A DNA stretch of 64,000 bases. Origin: JAVJSU01 sp040219275. GTDB taxonomy: Bacteria > Chloroflexota > Anaerolineae > Aggregatilineales > Phototrophicaceae. Made by a program: the position numbers and the translations under genes. Under the pieces are notes generated by a model. The model saw nothing but the letters and a program-made list of their open reading frames with translations, ran no database searches and was not told the origin of the DNA. This document shows positions 62,271-64,000 of this stretch, piece by piece (the stretch's first letter is position 1; each line of letters opens with the position of its first letter). Where the stretch lies: positions 47,185-111,184 of the forward strand of contig JAVJSU010000062.1 of the NCBI GenBank assembly GCA_040219275.1, read 5' to 3'.

Positions 62271-62408
62271 CGATGAGCTAAAACGCATCGCTAGAATTTC
62301 TCTAAAACCCCACTGAAGTGGGCTATTTTCACAAATGTTCGGGAAAAAGAGCCTGCTTCAGCAGGGTTTTACCATCAAATTAGCCAATGGGTTTGAGCCA
62401 TTGGCGGC
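62271..62408. repeat. four-hairpin dispersed repeat, copy 2
   Basis: Same hairpin order as 25978-26118: CGATG..CATCG, CCCAC-tgaa-GTGGG, CCTGC-ttca-GCAGG and GCCAATGG-gtttgag-CCATTGGC. The first hairpin differs in sequence between copies but keeps its pairing. Confidence 0.75.
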
Positions 62409-62449
62409 ACTTTGCAACAGAGCAGTTTTTAGATGTTAGTGATTAAAAA

Positions 62450-62535
62450 CGTCACGCGAAGGCGCAAAGATACGAAGGCACAAAGAAAAAATTCATCTCA
62501 TTTCTCTGTGCGCCCTGTGTCTCTGTGGTTAAATC
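62450..62535. repeat. dispersed 'GCGAAGGCGCAAAG' type repeat
   Basis: GCGAAGGCGCAAAGATACGAAGGCACAAAG (62458-62485), then TTTCTCTGTGCGCCCTGTGTCTCTGTGGTTAAA. The sequence is similar to the stretch at about 240-310. Confidence 0.5.
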
Positions 62536-62602
62536 TTTTCTATTGTCTAACATCTCTTATCTAATATCTTCCATCCAAAAAATCGAATCTCCAACGGGGC
62601 TT

Positions 62603-63601
62603 ATGAGCACTAAACAAAGCGCGACATTTTATATCTTTCATGGCGACGACGGACTGAGCATCACCGAAGCCGTGAAAAAATTACGCACGCAGATGGGCAC
62701 GGATTCCAACGCGGAGTTGAACATCAGCGAATTTGACGGGACGAGCGCCTCTGTGCCGGAGATCATCAATGCCGTGTCGTCTTACCCGTTTCTGGCGGAT
62801 AAGCGGATGGCGCTGGTCAAGGGCTTATTGACGCACATCACCCGTAAAGGCGCGGGCGAAACCGGTAAACGCGCCCTGCAACAATTGGCGGAAAGTCTGC
62901 CGACCCTACCCGAATACGCACGGCTAATTTTGATCGAACAGCAGAACATCCCCGATAACAACGCCGCCATGAAAGTCGCGTTGAGTGATCCGCATGGCTA
63001 CGTGAAGAAGTTCACCACACCCAAGGACATCACCCGCTGGATTAAGCAACGGGCGGAAACCGACTATAACGTGCAGATCGACAATCGGGCGGTATCGGCG
63101 CTGGCGGCAGTCGTCGGCAATGATATGCGCCTCGCCGATAACGAACTGGTCAAATTGGCGAGTTATGTGGAGCAGGACGTTCCCATCAGCGAAGCGGATG
63201 TCGCCACGCTCACGCCCTATGTGCCGGAAGCCAACATCTTCAAAATGGTGGATGCCATCGCCGAGGGACGCGGTCAGTTGGCGTTGGAATTATTGCACCG
63301 CCTCTTGAGCGACAAAAATCAGAACCCGTTCAGCATTTTTAGCATGATTACGCGCCAATTCCGCTTGCTTCTGCTGGCAAAGGAGCATCTCATCACCGGT
63401 GGCGCACCGGGGAGCATCGCGGGGGCGATTGGCGTGAGTGCCTTCGTCGCACAGAACCTCGCCCGCCAATCCCGCGCATTCGATGTGCCGGAGCTAGAGC
63501 GGATTTATCGTGCCTTGCAGGATTATGACTTTCGCATGAAGATCGGCGGAATCAAGCCTGATCTGGCGCTTGATCTGTTCATCGCCAGCGTCACGGGGTA
63601 A
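62603..63601 (+). CDS. holA: DNA polymerase III delta subunit
   Basis: 332 aa from ATG 62603; the longer frame from 62525 is unlikely, being the dispersed repeat. The N-terminus FYIFHGDDGLSITEAVKKLRTQM is the typical HolA opening, with VSSYPFLADKRMALVKG in the AAA+-like part. The collar domain (PISEADVATLTPYVPEANIFKMVDAIAEGRGQLALELLHRLL...FSIFSMITRQFRLLLLAKE) identifies it as HolA. It opens the beta sliding clamp within the clamp loader. Confidence 0.93.
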   Translation: MSTKQSATFYIFHGDDGLSITEAVKKLRTQMGTDSNAELNISEFDGTSASVPEIINAVSSYPFLADKRMALVKGLLTHITRKGAGETGKRALQQLAESLPTLPEYARLILIEQQNIPDNNAAMKVALSDPHGYVKKFTTPKDITRWIKQRAETDYNVQIDNRAVSALAAVVGNDMRLADNELVKLASYVEQDVPISEADVATLTPYVPEANIFKMVDAIAEGRGQLALELLHRLLSDKNQNPFSIFSMITRQFRLLLLAKEHLITGGAPGSIAGAIGVSAFVAQNLARQSRAFDVPELERIYRALQDYDFRMKIGGIKPDLALDLFIASVTG

Positions 63602-63626
63602 GGATTCTGGTCTGATTTCAATCGAC

Positions 63627-63794
63627 CTATTCGGCGTAAGTGCTCATCGCGTCAAACAGGCGCGTTTCGACCTTCTTGCGGATGTAATTGATTGCATGGT
63701 TGCGACGCTGCATAGATCCAATCCCCATCACAATAACTGCCATGAGCAGAAATACGAGCAGAAATACCGGAGGTGTGTTGAGCGGGAGCGGCAT
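63627..63794 (-). CDS. possible small membrane protein
   Basis: 55 aa from ATG 63794: MPLPLNTPPVFLLVFLLMAVIVMGIG, then a basic tail ending STYAE. A hydrophobic segment is obvious (about 8-28). The same frame stays open upstream (FGSLFGVGFVLLAV), so the true start might lie earlier, or it may be part of a damaged gene. No ribosome site is clear. Confidence 0.4.
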   Translation of the reverse strand: MPLPLNTPPVFLLVFLLMAVIVMGIGSMQRRNHAINYIRKKVETRLFDAMSTYAE

Positions 63795-63861
63795 TATTGT
63801 CACTGCTAATAGTACAAAACCGACACCAAATAGACTCCCGAAAAGAAAATCTAACTTACGA

Positions 63862-64000
63862 CTAGCAACCGGACATCAAACAGAAGTTCGGTCTGAAGAG
63901 AATAGGAATGGGATCATCAAAGACGAATCGTCGTTCTAACCAATCCCAGCCGACGCGAAAAATACTCAAGTCGTGGCGGTCAGTGCGGTCAACCTCGGTG
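63862..64000 (-). CDS. C-terminal part of an unknown protein, cut by window edge
   Basis: Minus-strand open frame running in from the right edge: TEVDRTDRHDLSIFRVGWDW, then the last 25 or so residues to a TAG at 63862. I do not recognise it. The frame overlaps the upstream extension of the small membrane ORF at 63627. Confidence 0.4.
   Translation of the reverse strand, partial: TEVDRTDRHDLSIFRVGWDWLERRFVFDDPIPILFRPNFCLMSGC

Overview
Organism. The window reads as a chromosomal segment of a Chloroflexota bacterium, probably class Anaerolineae; this is an inference from gene style, not from a marker gene. The pointers are many secreted six-bladed TolB/PD40-type propellers, lipoproteins and surface proteins on Thr/Pro stalks, a Ser/Thr kinase ending in a 2TM domain, a CoxE-like VWA protein, GAGG/AGGAG ribosome sites, tRNA genes without encoded CCA, and abundant small palindromic repeats. 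Housekeeping anchors are leuS (29927-32713), plsY (47351-47998), holA (62603-63601) and ada (49543-50598). No insertion sequence, prophage or CRISPR array was seen.

Layout. 1-6.2 kb, minus strand: two SMI1/KNR4 (SUKH) proteins, a two-domain aldehyde dehydrogenase, a membrane protein, a propeller protein and a Uma2 nuclease. 6.3-16.5 kb: SDR, Ser/Thr kinase, two propeller proteins, an unrecognised-by-default selenoprotein of the Rdx/SelW family (11295-11600, in-frame UGA plus hairpin), a malectin/TSP3/SH3 secreted protein, Nudix and GNAT enzymes. 16.6-26.7 kb: small enzymes and membrane proteins (DUF427, M50, formylglycine-type, two-FAS1, YCII, DUF1761, TPR, DUF456, SUKH-4), a chemoreceptor-like signalling protein and a half-length GHMP-kinase-like protein. 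26.8-29.9 kb: a STAS protein, then a MarR regulator with an ABC exporter sharing one operator sequence. 29.9-42.5 kb: leuS, VWA protein, Nudix, a head-to-head lipoprotein pair, an AlkB-like oxygenase behind two LexA-type boxes, and a long SDR.

42.48-42.71 kb holds the most unusual signal: three tandem tRNA genes (anticodons CCA, ACG, GCU) with an additional base pair joining the T and acceptor stems. Two of them have the elbow pair 19-56 changed to U-A and C-G in compensated fashion. Their promoter starts transcription at the first tRNA, and the array runs on into the leader of the SDR mRNA.

42.9-64 kb: LysM lipoprotein, EamA transporter, orphan histidine kinase, PlsY, pentapeptide-repeat protein, Ada, P450, a transmembrane DUF4062 protein with extracellular SH3b and jelly-roll-like parts, a WD40 protein, a coupled hydrolase-SDR pair, a TetR/SRPBCC divergent pair, DinB, gene remnants and holA.

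How it fits together. The window is mostly single genes and two-gene operons, not one pathway. Recurrent themes are extracytoplasmic sensing or display (propellers, FAS1, LysM, SH3b, malectin), DNA-damage response (Ada, LexA-boxed AlkB, Nudix), and small regulatory modules with visible operators (MarR-ABC, TetR-SRPBCC). Intergenic space carries several families of structured repeats, a MITE-like insertion and decayed genes.
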